From Lentisphaerota bacterium (GTDB lineage Bacteria > Verrucomicrobiota > Lentisphaeria > Victivallales > Victivallaceae), in contig SUWH01000008.1 of NCBI GenBank assembly GCA_015061605.1, positions 38,614 through 102,613 of the forward strand: a stretch of 64,000 nucleotides of DNA. The letters are read 5' to 3'. Position 1 is the first letter of the stretch; every line of letters starts with the position of its first letter. The translations under genes were made by a program, and so were the position numbers. Below are positions 29,688-38,358 of this stretch, piece after piece. The notes beneath the pieces are model-generated. The model did not search any database. It was not told the DNA's origin and saw only the letters and a program-made list of their open reading frames with translations.

Positions 29688-30860
29688 ATGTTGACCGATC
29701 TCCTCATAAAACTTTTTATCCGCAATCCGGAAAACACCTCGGATACCAAAGGCCGTCTTGCCTACGGGATGCTTGCCGGTATCGGCGGTATTGCAGTAAA
29801 TGTATTATTGTTTATTATAAAATTTATCATCGGACTGTTATCCGGAAGCGTCGCCATCGCCGCCGATGCCGCCAACAACCTTTCCGATGCCGGTTCTTCG
29901 GTGGTGACGGTGATCGGCTTCAAACTTGCCGCCCAACCGGCAGATAAGGATCACCCGTTCGGACACGGCAGGGTCGAATACGTTGCCGGAGTGGTGGTAT
30001 CGGTCATCGTCATCGTGGTCGGCTTCAACTTTTTCCGGGACAGCATAATGCGCTTTTTCTCCCCGAAACAGCTTGCAATATCCAATGTGGCAATGATTAT
30101 TTTCGGCAGTTCAATCGTATTCAAACTGTGGCTGTTTTTCTTTTACAGAAAAATTGCGGCAAAAATAAATTCGGATGTGATCAAAGCCGCCGCCTTTGAC
30201 AGTTTGAGCGACACTTTGAGCACGCTTGCAGTTCTGGCAGCGACCTTTGCCGGTAAATTCACAAACTTCCCGGTGGATGCGGCGACCGGTACCGTTGTGG
30301 CATCACTGGTGCTCTGGGGCGGGATAAAACTTCTGAAAGAGACCACCAATCCGCTTCTCGGCGAACGCCCCTGCCCCGAAATGGTAGCTGAACTGCGCGA
30401 AACATTGCTGCAATGCGATGGGATCCGCGGCGTGCATGACATCATCATCCATAACTACGGTCACAACCAGTATTTTGCCACCGCCCACGCCGAAGTTGCT
30501 CCAGAAGGAACTTTGATGTCGGCGCACGATATGCTTGAAAATGCGGAGATATATGTTTCCAAACGGATGCCGGTCAGATTACTGCTCCATTGCGACCCCT
30601 GCAATCTCGACGATCCGGAAGTAATAAAGAGGCGCGGTCAGATGGAAGAGATCGTCACCGCCTACGATTGTCAGTTCAAACTCTACGATTTCCGGTTGAA
30701 AACTTCTGATTCCGGCAATCTTCAGCTCTGCTTCCATTTGCTCACCCCGCGCCATTACTTAGCCGACAAAGAAAATGTCCACACCTACTTCACTCAACAG
30801 ATACAAAAATCAGCTCCGGATGTGGAGCTGATCATTGAATTTATCGACAGCTTTGTTTGA
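29688..30860 (+). CDS. Cation diffusion facilitator (Zn2+/Fe2+/Mn2+ efflux)
   Basis: 390 residues. Six membrane helices cover about residues 25-225. The metal-site motifs are AADAANNLSDAGSSV (second helix) and KAAAFDSLSDTLST (fifth helix), with DKDHPFGHGRVEY in the loop between, typical of FieF/MamM-like CDF proteins. The C-terminal 160 residues include the cytoplasmic dimerisation domain and an extra tail longer than in FieF. It exports divalent metal in exchange for protons. The ATG at 29688 has AAAGGA 9 nt upstream; the longer frame runs into the serS terminator. Confidence 0.9.
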   Translation: MLTDLLIKLFIRNPENTSDTKGRLAYGMLAGIGGIAVNVLLFIIKFIIGLLSGSVAIAADAANNLSDAGSSVVTVIGFKLAAQPADKDHPFGHGRVEYVAGVVVSVIVIVVGFNFFRDSIMRFFSPKQLAISNVAMIIFGSSIVFKLWLFFFYRKIAAKINSDVIKAAAFDSLSDTLSTLAVLAATFAGKFTNFPVDAATGTVVASLVLWGGIKLLKETTNPLLGERPCPEMVAELRETLLQCDGIRGVHDIIIHNYGHNQYFATAHAEVAPEGTLMSAHDMLENAEIYVSKRMPVRLLLHCDPCNLDDPEVIKRRGQMEEIVTAYDCQFKLYDFRLKTSDSGNLQLCFHLLTPRHYLADKENVHTYFTQQIQKSAPDVELIIEFIDSFV

Positions 30861-30869
30861 TAAAAAGCA

Positions 30870-30908
30870 AAGTGGGAGGAAAAATTGCTTTTTCCTCCCA
30901 CTTTTTTT
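30870..30908. terminator. Terminator between the CDF gene and the convergent Gfo/Idh operon
   Basis: A 15-bp stem, AAGTGGGAGGAAAAA and its complement, with a T7 run on the plus strand. It is A/T-flanked on both sides, so it may act in both directions. Confidence 0.88.
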
Positions 30909-30947
30909 CGGCTTTTTCAAGCAAAACGGGATGTTTCAGCTCCGGCA

Positions 30948-32150
30948 TCAATCCAACTGAACTTTGACCGGAACTCCGGATTGCATGCTTTTAACCACCG
31001 CAGCGCCGGTAAGCACGGCTTGAATACCGTCTTCGATGTTGGGCAATGTTTCAGCCGGCGGCACGGCAAAGAGTTCGGAAAAGATGTGGGCATCAGCTCC
31101 GCCGTGTGAACCGAATCCGCGAATGATCGGTACATCTTCAACCGGCAGACCGAAGCGGAAAATACGGATGCTCTCCTCCATAGTGCTTTTCATATTGTGC
31201 AGGTCATCGGCACTGGAGCTGTAAGAAAGCTGCCGTGCCTCGACCCGTCCTTTGGTTCCCTGAATATTGATAACTTCGCCCTCGTAATCAGCATACGCAC
31301 AAAGGGTGTACGCCGCCAAAACGCCATTGGCAAACTTGATCGTCGCCGAAAAATTGTCTTCAATATCGATCTCCTTTGACCAGATGCACATATCCGGGGT
31401 GTAAGCGTTGCGGTCATAAAGAGTTTCATCATAGGCAAAGAAATCCGGACACACATCTTTGTGCGGGCACTCACAGCAGCGGGTTCCCTCGAATTCATGC
31501 GGCACATCGGCACCGTAAGCAACGAGTGAACCGGTGGCACTGACTTCGACCGCATGGGAATCCAGCAGGTAATTCAGCTTGTCAAAATGGTGGGAACTTT
31601 TATGAAGCTGCAGACCATTGGAAAATTTCCGGCGGGAGTTCCAGCGGCGGAAATAGCTTTTACCGTGGATACGGTCAAGGAGTTCCCGGTATTCGACACT
31701 CTGAATTTCCCCGATAACGCCGGAATCCAGAACCTTTTTCAAAGTCCGGGCAACTGGCCGGTAACGGGAATTATGGCTGGTTACAGCAAAAACTTCCGGA
31801 TTGCGGCGGCAGGCTTCGCGGATGGCGAGGCACTGTTCCTGCGTGGTGCAGAGCGGCTTTTCGGAAATGACGCCGATTTTTTTATCCAATGCCCGGATGA
31901 TGTAATCTGCGTGAAAAGTATCAATCGTACCGATGATGACCATATCCGGCCTGACTTCGGCACACATGATGTCAAAATCGGTGAACTGCGGCACATTTTC
32001 CAACTTGGTACGTTTGGCGAAGCCCGCCATTTTTCCGGGATCGGTATCCATCAAACCGACAATGGTATGGTGTTCATTGTAGGTTTCAGTCAACGCTTTG
32101 GCAAAGGCAACGATGCGGAGACCGCACCCGACAACAGCAATACGATTCAT
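30948..32150 (-). CDS. Gfo/Idh/MocA-family oxidoreductase
   Basis: 400 residues. The N-terminal Rossmann fold opens with RIAVVGCGLR and holds the GVISEKPLC motif (catalytic Lys) near residue 95. The C-terminal half has the usual beta-sheet domain with the HHFDKLNYLL helix in which His often acts as the acid. Members oxidise or reduce sugars and inositols with NAD(P). A Cys-rich insert, RCCECPHKDVC (about 228-238), is not part of the standard fold and could bind metal. It ends the six-gene glycan operon, 8 nt after the small secreted protein. Confidence 0.85.
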   Translation of the reverse strand: MNRIAVVGCGLRIVAFAKALTETYNEHHTIVGLMDTDPGKMAGFAKRTKLENVPQFTDFDIMCAEVRPDMVIIGTIDTFHADYIIRALDKKIGVISEKPLCTTQEQCLAIREACRRNPEVFAVTSHNSRYRPVARTLKKVLDSGVIGEIQSVEYRELLDRIHGKSYFRRWNSRRKFSNGLQLHKSSHHFDKLNYLLDSHAVEVSATGSLVAYGADVPHEFEGTRCCECPHKDVCPDFFAYDETLYDRNAYTPDMCIWSKEIDIEDNFSATIKFANGVLAAYTLCAYADYEGEVINIQGTKGRVEARQLSYSSSADDLHNMKSTMEESIRIFRFGLPVEDVPIIRGFGSHGGADAHIFSELFAVPPAETLPNIEDGIQAVLTGAAVVKSMQSGVPVKVQLD

Positions 32151-32158
32151 ATATAAAC

Positions 32159-32686
32159 TTACTTTCCAGCTTCAGCAGCTTTAGTTACAGTTACTTTGGG
32201 AGAAGCGACAGAAGCACTGCAACCGTCCTTGACATAAAATACTGCACGTACTTTGGTGGTTTTGCCTTTTGGGGTATCAGTGACAGTGAAGCTCTGTTTG
32301 ACCTCTGATTCTCCGGTGGTCAGTTTCACAAATTTGATTTGCGAAGCTGTACCTTTGGGTTCACTGTACTGAAAAATGCCGAGAGCAATATCTTTACTGC
32401 CGCGGACTTTTGCGGAAAACTCCACGATATCGCCGACCTGAGCGGCAATGGCGGGACCGTAAATACCGAAACGGTTCTTTTTGCCGCTTTCGCTGTTGAG
32501 CATGACCGCGTTGCCTTTTCCGGTGCGGATAACTTCCAGAGAGCCTTTGCTGCCGGAAACCAGATTCCAGGTTTTAGGAGGCTGTCCCGGTTTGCGCGGA
32601 TCGGGGAAATTACCATTGACGACGGTATCTGCGCCAAAAAGAGAAACAGCAAAAACCGCACTCAACATCAACATAAATTTTTTCAT
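32159..32686 (-). CDS. Small secreted beta-sandwich-like protein
   Basis: 175 residues with a signal peptide ending at SLFGAD. The mature part starts TVVNGNFPDPRKPGQPPKTWNLVSG and continues with GDIVEFSAKVRG and ITVTDTPKGKTTKVRAVFYV-like strands, resembling a CBM4/9-type carbohydrate-binding fold (NGNF...P..W is typical). No enzyme motif. I chose the ATG at 32686 because AAAGGA is 7 nt upstream; an ATG at 32692 sits too close to it. It matches in place and size the small protein at 9.1-9.7 kb. Glycan binding is inferred. Confidence 0.6.
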   Translation of the reverse strand: MKKFMLMLSAVFAVSLFGADTVVNGNFPDPRKPGQPPKTWNLVSGSKGSLEVIRTGKGNAVMLNSESGKKNRFGIYGPAIAAQVGDIVEFSAKVRGSKDIALGIFQYSEPKGTASQIKFVKLTTGESEVKQSFTVTDTPKGKTTKVRAVFYVKDGCSASVASPKVTVTKAAEAGK

Positions 32687-32709
32687 TTTCATTTCCTTTC
32701 AAACTGAAA

Positions 32710-35700
32710 TTATTTTCTCAACGCGGCATCGCACCAATCGGCAATGTCGCCATAAATTCCATCATTGGCATCAGTTACCACAAGCTTCAACTCTTTACAT
32801 CCGCGCACATCCGCCCAGATGGGGACAGCATCCATGGAAGCAGTCAATTTGCCGCTGCGCGCGGCAAGTTTGCCGTCGGTATAGATGAGAAATTCGACGG
32901 TACCGACATTGCCGCCGGAGTTATCCAAACCGACATTGGCGGTGAACATCTTCCAATTTTCTTTCGGATCAAGTTGATAAACGACTTCACTTGCCGCGTG
33001 TACGCCCAGACCTTTGGCAAATTCACGCTTGCGGATGGTGAGCGTACCTTTACGGTAGCACTCTTTGTCCATAGTGAGAACAGCTTCCGGCTGAATGGCT
33101 TTGACCGGCTTCATATCCGAAAGATAACGTCTGGAAAACATTCCGAGGATATCTTCGGGAAAAGTGGTCTTGGAGGGATCGCGTTTCCACGGCAGAGTCA
33201 CTTTCTGCGTCTTTCCGGCGGCGAACACTTGAAATTCCACCACCTGTGCGCCCTGACGGCTGGAGTTGAAGCTCACCGCTATTTTGAAGTAACGCGCCTT
33301 GACCGGCTTGAAAAAGCGGTGAACTCCCATCGGGGTATCAAACTTCACATTGGCACTTTCATCGACCACCATTTTCCAATTTTTCCCATCGGCACTGGCA
33401 AAGACCTGATACTGGCTGAAGCGGGGGAAGATATTGTTATCTATACTCCATGCCATAATGGTACGGCAGGAGTCGACCGTTTCAACTTTGCCCAGATCGA
33501 CGGTAAGGCTCTGCGGGCATGCGTTGGCACTCCACCATGCGCTGTCGAAACTTTCGTCGCCATCGACCGCCTTACTGCCGCCGAATTTCGGAGTTTCGCT
33601 GTCAGTTATGACTTTTTTATTAAGTGCGAGGTTCACAGGACGCTCGACTACGCGATCGGGGATATTGGACGGGGAAACTTCGATTACCTCGTATTCGCCG
33701 GGGGCGAGTTTGAAGTCGAGGACACTCTTACCATCACGCTTGGTAAAATAGAGTTTTTCACCGGAGGTGTAAGAGACTGCATCGGTCATTTTTTCCGGAA
33801 CGCTCATAGTAAATTCCAGCGCGCCGCACGGATCGGCAACTTCGACCGGAATACGCAGTCCCGGATAACTCTTATAAACAAATCCGCCATTGTTATAGAG
33901 TGCAATAACGTAATTATCCCCTTTGCGGTTGACCTGATACATCAACTGTTTATCCAGTTTATCGCCTTTAAATCCAAACGGGATGAGTTCGGAGGAAATA
34001 CGGCGCATCATATCGTGAACAAAGGGCAGGATATTTTTGCGTTTGACATCATTGACCAGATATCCGCGTTCCTCAAGCAGCCACTCTGTACTGCAGAGGA
34101 TGACCGCTCCTTTGCCGTATTTATTGCGGCTCACGACCGGGGTATTGCCCACTTTATAGAGCATTTCGGCTCCGTTTTTCAACTTGAGATCCCGGTAGCG
34201 GAATTTGCCGCCGGAAAACTTTTTACCGTCAAAGCTCTGCATGGAAGTTGATTTTTTTACACTCTTACCGATTTCAGCGCCGAGGAACTCCGCCGGGAAT
34301 ACGCCATCTTTAAACATGGCAGTATTGAGAATGAGCGTTCCGCCGTTACGGACATATTTGGTCAACGCTTCGACTGCCGCTTGGGAAAATTTCTGTTCAC
34401 CGGCGAGGAAAAGTACCGGGTAAGAGGCGAGCAATTCATCATCGATCACCCCTTTGGGCGTATCGAGGCGCAGCACATCAAAGATGTCACCGTAAGGAGT
34501 TGAACTGAATTCATCCTGAACAATGTGCGCTTCCTGAAAATTATATGCCACCCGGTGCAGAAGTTCCCGGGACATCTGTTCGCCGTCGTTGTAGGGGAAA
34601 CGGTAAAAAGCCTTATCTCCGTAGTAGACCAGACCGTTGTGCCACGACATCACCAACGCGACCGGAGCCCAGGAAACACCGAAGTCGTGATCGGCATTGA
34701 AGCGATACATTCTTTCGCACAATTCGCCGAACCAGCTCAAACGGTACTGCCCTTTGCCGGAAAGATCAATATAGGTGCAGTGGTCGGATTCATCGGCGAT
34801 GATCGCCGCATTTCCCATAAGCATATAAACGTAGATCCGTTCATAGAGAGAGGGGGAAATTTTGACATTGCCCTGCTGGTTCTGATATCCGGCGCGCGGC
34901 TTTTGCATATGGGCAAGCATCGGTGGAGAGATACGAGCCTGCCAGTCATAGGCAGGGAAATAACCGAAAGGAACCTTCCACATCCGCGCTGCGCCGCGGG
35001 TAAATGATTGCAAAATTGAATTACTGCGGAAGGGAGTGCGGTTTTCGGTAATGATGCCCCGGATCTTATTCCAGCCGCCGGGCCATGCCTTTGCCCAGTA
35101 GTGAGAACCGTCAAAAACATGAGTTTCAAAATCAAATGGAGCGTTATAGCGTTCCCAGAGATAACGGCAGAGCTGTTCAAACTCCTCACGGGTCCCGGGA
35201 GTTTTTTTACCTTTCATCACAGTTTTCGACACTTCAAGAAGTTTTCTGCCGACATAGGTATTGACCTTGAGTCCGACCAGCGACTGGATAAGGCGGTCGG
35301 CCCCGGTGCCCCACTCATTGAAAGCGCGGTAGCCGAGAAAGCCGGGAAGTTTATTCATCGCTTCCATCTGTTCTTTTTTGGGCAGAGCAAGTTTTTCAAA
35401 GTAGGGATAATTTCTTCCCAGAACCGGGAGTTCCCCTTTTTCGGCGCGTTCGATGCGTTTCTGCACCAGCGGATTTTTGTGCGGCTTGCCGAAAAGCTCC
35501 ACCGCCCGCAGTGCGCGGTTGCGGTCATGTCCGAACTGGACGATCATCTCCGGACCGCTGCCGGTATCAAGTCCGGTCTGCCAGCCGTATTTACCCAGAA
35601 GCGACGGCAGAACGATCCGCTTGCTTACCGGAATATCCGGATTGGCAACGATCCCGGCGGCATTGGCGGCAACCGCAGAAACGATACTTAAAAATAGTAA

Positions 35701-35712
35701 ATATTTTTTCAT
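32710..35712 (-). CDS. Large secreted glycosidase-like protein with GH42-M-like, F5/8 and NPCBM domains
   Basis: 1000 residues with a signal peptide. The first 400 residues form an unassigned, possibly TIM-barrel region. About 400-520 (DVLRLDTPKGVIDDELLASYPVLFLAGE ... NGGTLILNT) looks like the amidotransferase-type trimerisation domain of GH42 enzymes. About 695-840 is an F5/8 type C (discoidin) module (ALNKKVITDSETPKFGGSKAVDGD). About 865-1000 is an NPCBM module (KGLGVHAASEVVYQLD). I cannot identify the catalytic Glu pair, so substrate and activity are open. It is preceded by the prepilin gene in the operon, as in the 9-13 kb locus. Confidence 0.65.
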   Translation of the reverse strand: MKKYLLFLSIVSAVAANAAGIVANPDIPVSKRIVLPSLLGKYGWQTGLDTGSGPEMIVQFGHDRNRALRAVELFGKPHKNPLVQKRIERAEKGELPVLGRNYPYFEKLALPKKEQMEAMNKLPGFLGYRAFNEWGTGADRLIQSLVGLKVNTYVGRKLLEVSKTVMKGKKTPGTREEFEQLCRYLWERYNAPFDFETHVFDGSHYWAKAWPGGWNKIRGIITENRTPFRSNSILQSFTRGAARMWKVPFGYFPAYDWQARISPPMLAHMQKPRAGYQNQQGNVKISPSLYERIYVYMLMGNAAIIADESDHCTYIDLSGKGQYRLSWFGELCERMYRFNADHDFGVSWAPVALVMSWHNGLVYYGDKAFYRFPYNDGEQMSRELLHRVAYNFQEAHIVQDEFSSTPYGDIFDVLRLDTPKGVIDDELLASYPVLFLAGEQKFSQAAVEALTKYVRNGGTLILNTAMFKDGVFPAEFLGAEIGKSVKKSTSMQSFDGKKFSGGKFRYRDLKLKNGAEMLYKVGNTPVVSRNKYGKGAVILCSTEWLLEERGYLVNDVKRKNILPFVHDMMRRISSELIPFGFKGDKLDKQLMYQVNRKGDNYVIALYNNGGFVYKSYPGLRIPVEVADPCGALEFTMSVPEKMTDAVSYTSGEKLYFTKRDGKSVLDFKLAPGEYEVIEVSPSNIPDRVVERPVNLALNKKVITDSETPKFGGSKAVDGDESFDSAWWSANACPQSLTVDLGKVETVDSCRTIMAWSIDNNIFPRFSQYQVFASADGKNWKMVVDESANVKFDTPMGVHRFFKPVKARYFKIAVSFNSSRQGAQVVEFQVFAAGKTQKVTLPWKRDPSKTTFPEDILGMFSRRYLSDMKPVKAIQPEAVLTMDKECYRKGTLTIRKREFAKGLGVHAASEVVYQLDPKENWKMFTANVGLDNSGGNVGTVEFLIYTDGKLAARSGKLTASMDAVPIWADVRGCKELKLVVTDANDGIYGDIADWCDAALRK

Positions 35713-35730
35713 TTATCAATCTCCGAATGC

Positions 35731-36489
35731 TCAAAAAGCGTTGAAATCGGCCGTACCGTAATTGTAATTGAATATCAAAGTCGATTTATACAAATCTGCA
35801 GTATATTCAGCCCGGGTACATGATGCTGTATGACCATCCATAAAAATCAAATTATAGTGCTTCCCGTGCGATGGCATCGCATAAGTTTGAGTACTGTGCT
35901 TGATGTAATGCGGCTGCAGACAACCTTTTCGGGCATAATTCAATCCGGTACGGGAAATAGTGCAGAAGCCGATTACCTGACGCGAAGTATGGGGAACTTT
36001 ACCGATTTTACGGACTATATTCTGGTAGACACCATCGCTCTGCTGAAATCCACAATATTTGCTGTATTGCAGGGTACGCGGATTACCATTCAATTCAGGG
36101 AAATCCTGATATCCGAGCCCGGATTCACCGTCACCGGCGATGGCATTGACATCATTGGATGGACAATGGAGAGCTCCGGGAGAAGTCAGTTTGTTCTGGA
36201 GCACATATTCAACCCAGAAACTGTAACCGCTGCGAAAGTAACACAATGTCGGCATGAGGTAACTGTCATTATCATTGGAATACATCATCACGATGCTGCC
36301 AAGCTGTTTCTGATTGTTGATACAGCTTGATGATCTGCCGCGTTCCCGGGCTTTCTGCAATGCGGGCAGCAGCATCGCTGCAAGAATAGCAATAATCGCA
36401 ATGACGACGAGCAGTTCAATCAGGGTAAAGCTGGGGTGCTTTACCCGCCTTAAGGCGGAACTTTCCGGATTCAATATTTTTTTACTCAT
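35731..36489 (-). CDS. Prepilin-like protein (type II pseudopilin, DGH C-terminus)
   Basis: 252 residues. A 20-residue basic leader ([20 protein letters not shown]) precedes the N-methylation helix [20 protein letters not shown] and the [12 protein letters not shown] segment. The globular part has several Cys residues and ends [20 protein letters not shown] with the family DGH motif. It should be cleaved before Phe and assembled by a type II/IV system not in this window. Residue -1 is Ser, not the usual Gly. The leader DNA forms two hairpins. It lies 4 nt after the esterase gene and 18 nt before the large glycosidase-like gene. Confidence 0.9.
   Translation of the reverse strand: MSKKILNPESSALRRVKHPSFTLIELLVVIAIIAILAAMLLPALQKARERGRSSSCINNQKQLGSIVMMYSNDNDSYLMPTLCYFRSGYSFWVEYVLQNKLTSPGALHCPSNDVNAIAGDGESGLGYQDFPELNGNPRTLQYSKYCGFQQSDGVYQNIVRKIGKVPHTSRQVIGFCTISRTGLNYARKGCLQPHYIKHSTQTYAMPSHGKHYNLIFMDGHTASCTRAEYTADLYKSTLIFNYNYGTADFNAF
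36424..36458. repeat. Double palindrome in the second prepilin leader
   Basis: GGTAAAGC and GCTTTACC (8-bp arms, 6-nt loop) are followed directly by the perfect palindrome CCGCCTTAAGGCGG. The CTTTACC arm encodes the first Phe-Thr of the pilin helix, as in the 13.3-kb prepilin, although the other palindrome differs in sequence. Confidence 0.8.
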
Positions 36490-36492
36490 TTT

Positions 36493-38358
36493 TCAACTCC
36501 TTTTCAAACGTTGTTTTATATATTCAATTTTGTTTTGTTCAAATTCAATTTCAGTGCCGTCAAGTTTGCGCGGAGCTATCCATGATTGTTCCGCATCGCT
36601 CAACGCTGCAGCAAGCGGAATATCGCCCCACTTCAAAATCCCCGGGATCGCCAGAGCTATACCGAAAAACGCACTTTGTTTTTCAAAGCAGTAAGTCACG
36701 GGAGCATCTTCCAGAATAACCTTATTCACCATCGTTGAAAATATCGAAGCATACAACCCGGCAAGTGCAGTTTCCCGGTAGCCGTGCAGAGTGATTTTTT
36801 TCTCCGGAAACTTTTCTGCAAGATACGCGCACAGAGCATAAAGTTCATTGCTCCAGGTTCCGGTAAGATTTTTTCCCAGCCACAAATAACGGCGTGCGCT
36901 CTGGTGATAGGGGATCGGGCATTCCGGTTCCGGAGCAAATTCCCCCTGACAGGATAAATCAAGCAAAACCACCATATTTCCGGCAGCTTGCGCCGCCTCG
37001 ATCGCAGTTTGCGGAATTTCCTGTTTACCATCGGCATGGGTAAAAACAGTTATATCATTTTCACCATCGCACCAGATGAGCGGCAGCGATGTATCATCAC
37101 TGAAATTCAACTGACAGCGATGCCAGCACTTACTGTTTTCAAACGTGGAAACGCTTTTGATTTGCAATTTTGCATCGAATTTGAGAAGTTTCGCCAGTTC
37201 GCGTTTTTTCTCAACGTAATCAAAACTTTCCTGTGTATAAAGTTTTTCTGTCCATGCGATGCCTTTTTTATTGAGATATGCGGCAAATGAAACCACATTT
37301 TCCGGGCGTTCCCCCGGAGAAAACGCGAGCATATCATCTTCCGGAACGGTCGTAAATTCCGGTTCATCGACCGGAGCACCGATACCTTTGCCTTTGAGAT
37401 GCAGTTCAAAAAAGCCCAGCATCGCCTGCCGCACTTCCGGACTGTACGCGTGACCGTGATTGAATATCCGGTAGGTAAACTTTTTCCATGCGCCGAGTTT
37501 TTTATAAACCGGCAGCGCGGCATCATAGGAGCGCAGCATCTCATGCGGCGAAAAGGTTTTTACATCATACAACCCGGTGCAAATGAGCATAGCCCGCGGT
37601 GCAGCAAGCGCGAGTATCCCGCCCATTTCAGTAACTTCAAGTCCGCCGGGAAGCGTTTCACAGCAGCAGTTGGGCTCATAGAGATAACTTTCATAACTGC
37701 CGACACTGCACACAGGGACTGCCGCTTTGATCCGGTCATCCATCGCGGCAAGATACATGGTCTGGTTTCCTCCGCCTGAAGCTCCGGTGGCTCCGATACG
37801 CGAAGCATCGACCTCCGGCAGCGAAGCAAGCACATCGACTCCACGCATATTGTCAACCAAAAGGCATCCCATAAGCGTTTCGCCGAGATTGAAAATATTA
37901 CTTCCGAAACTTCGTCCGTGATGTTCAAAAACCGTATGCGTCGTACTGCGTTCACCGCTGCCGAAAGTATCCGGAGAAATCACCACATACCCCATTTTGG
38001 CAAGCGCCAATCCGCGCGACTGCACCCGTGCCGCCAAGCGTCCCTGTGGCCAGTGGCCGTGCATATTTATCACTGCGGGGAAAGGTCCATTGCCCTGCGG
38101 GAAATAGATAGTGGCGGTAGTGTAAACACCGGGGCGGGTCTGGTAGGTCACATGGCGGAGAATGATGTTTTCATGGACAGACGAACGTATCACTTTCAAA
38201 TCAAGCGGCAGAGTTTTATCGTACTCAACGCCGAAAAGTTTCCACAATTTACGGCGCAGAGTTTTGCTGTAATTCGTCCAGTTTTCAGGGAAAGCATTCA
38301 ATTCAGAAAATCTCCCGGCATCCCGACACTGATTCCACACTTTTGGAATTGTATTCAT
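36493..38358 (-). CDS. Acetyl-xylan-esterase-like alpha/beta hydrolase
   Basis: 621 residues, cytoplasmic (no signal peptide). The N-terminal half is an alpha/beta hydrolase: FPAVINMHGHWPQG (oxyanion region), GYVVISPDTFGSGERS, and the nucleophile Ser in GATGASGGGNQT (about residue 198), with a GHAY His near 312. It resembles the acetyl-esterase/dipeptidyl-peptidase-like group common in PVC bacteria. The second half (about 400-600) looks like a degenerate second hydrolase domain with HGYRETALAG. It probably removes acetyl or other esters from imported oligosaccharides. Its ATG overlaps the NagA-like stop (ATGA). Confidence 0.75.
   Translation of the reverse strand: MNTIPKVWNQCRDAGRFSELNAFPENWTNYSKTLRRKLWKLFGVEYDKTLPLDLKVIRSSVHENIILRHVTYQTRPGVYTTATIYFPQGNGPFPAVINMHGHWPQGRLAARVQSRGLALAKMGYVVISPDTFGSGERSTTHTVFEHHGRSFGSNIFNLGETLMGCLLVDNMRGVDVLASLPEVDASRIGATGASGGGNQTMYLAAMDDRIKAAVPVCSVGSYESYLYEPNCCCETLPGGLEVTEMGGILALAAPRAMLICTGLYDVKTFSPHEMLRSYDAALPVYKKLGAWKKFTYRIFNHGHAYSPEVRQAMLGFFELHLKGKGIGAPVDEPEFTTVPEDDMLAFSPGERPENVVSFAAYLNKKGIAWTEKLYTQESFDYVEKKRELAKLLKFDAKLQIKSVSTFENSKCWHRCQLNFSDDTSLPLIWCDGENDITVFTHADGKQEIPQTAIEAAQAAGNMVVLLDLSCQGEFAPEPECPIPYHQSARRYLWLGKNLTGTWSNELYALCAYLAEKFPEKKITLHGYRETALAGLYASIFSTMVNKVILEDAPVTYCFEKQSAFFGIALAIPGILKWGDIPLAAALSDAEQSWIAPRKLDGTEIEFEQNKIEYIKQRLKRS

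Noticed and set aside
32974..34251. 425-codon plus-strand frame
   Set aside because: Antisense shadow of the large secreted glycosidase-like gene, whose signal peptide, F5/8 and NPCBM domains are clear.
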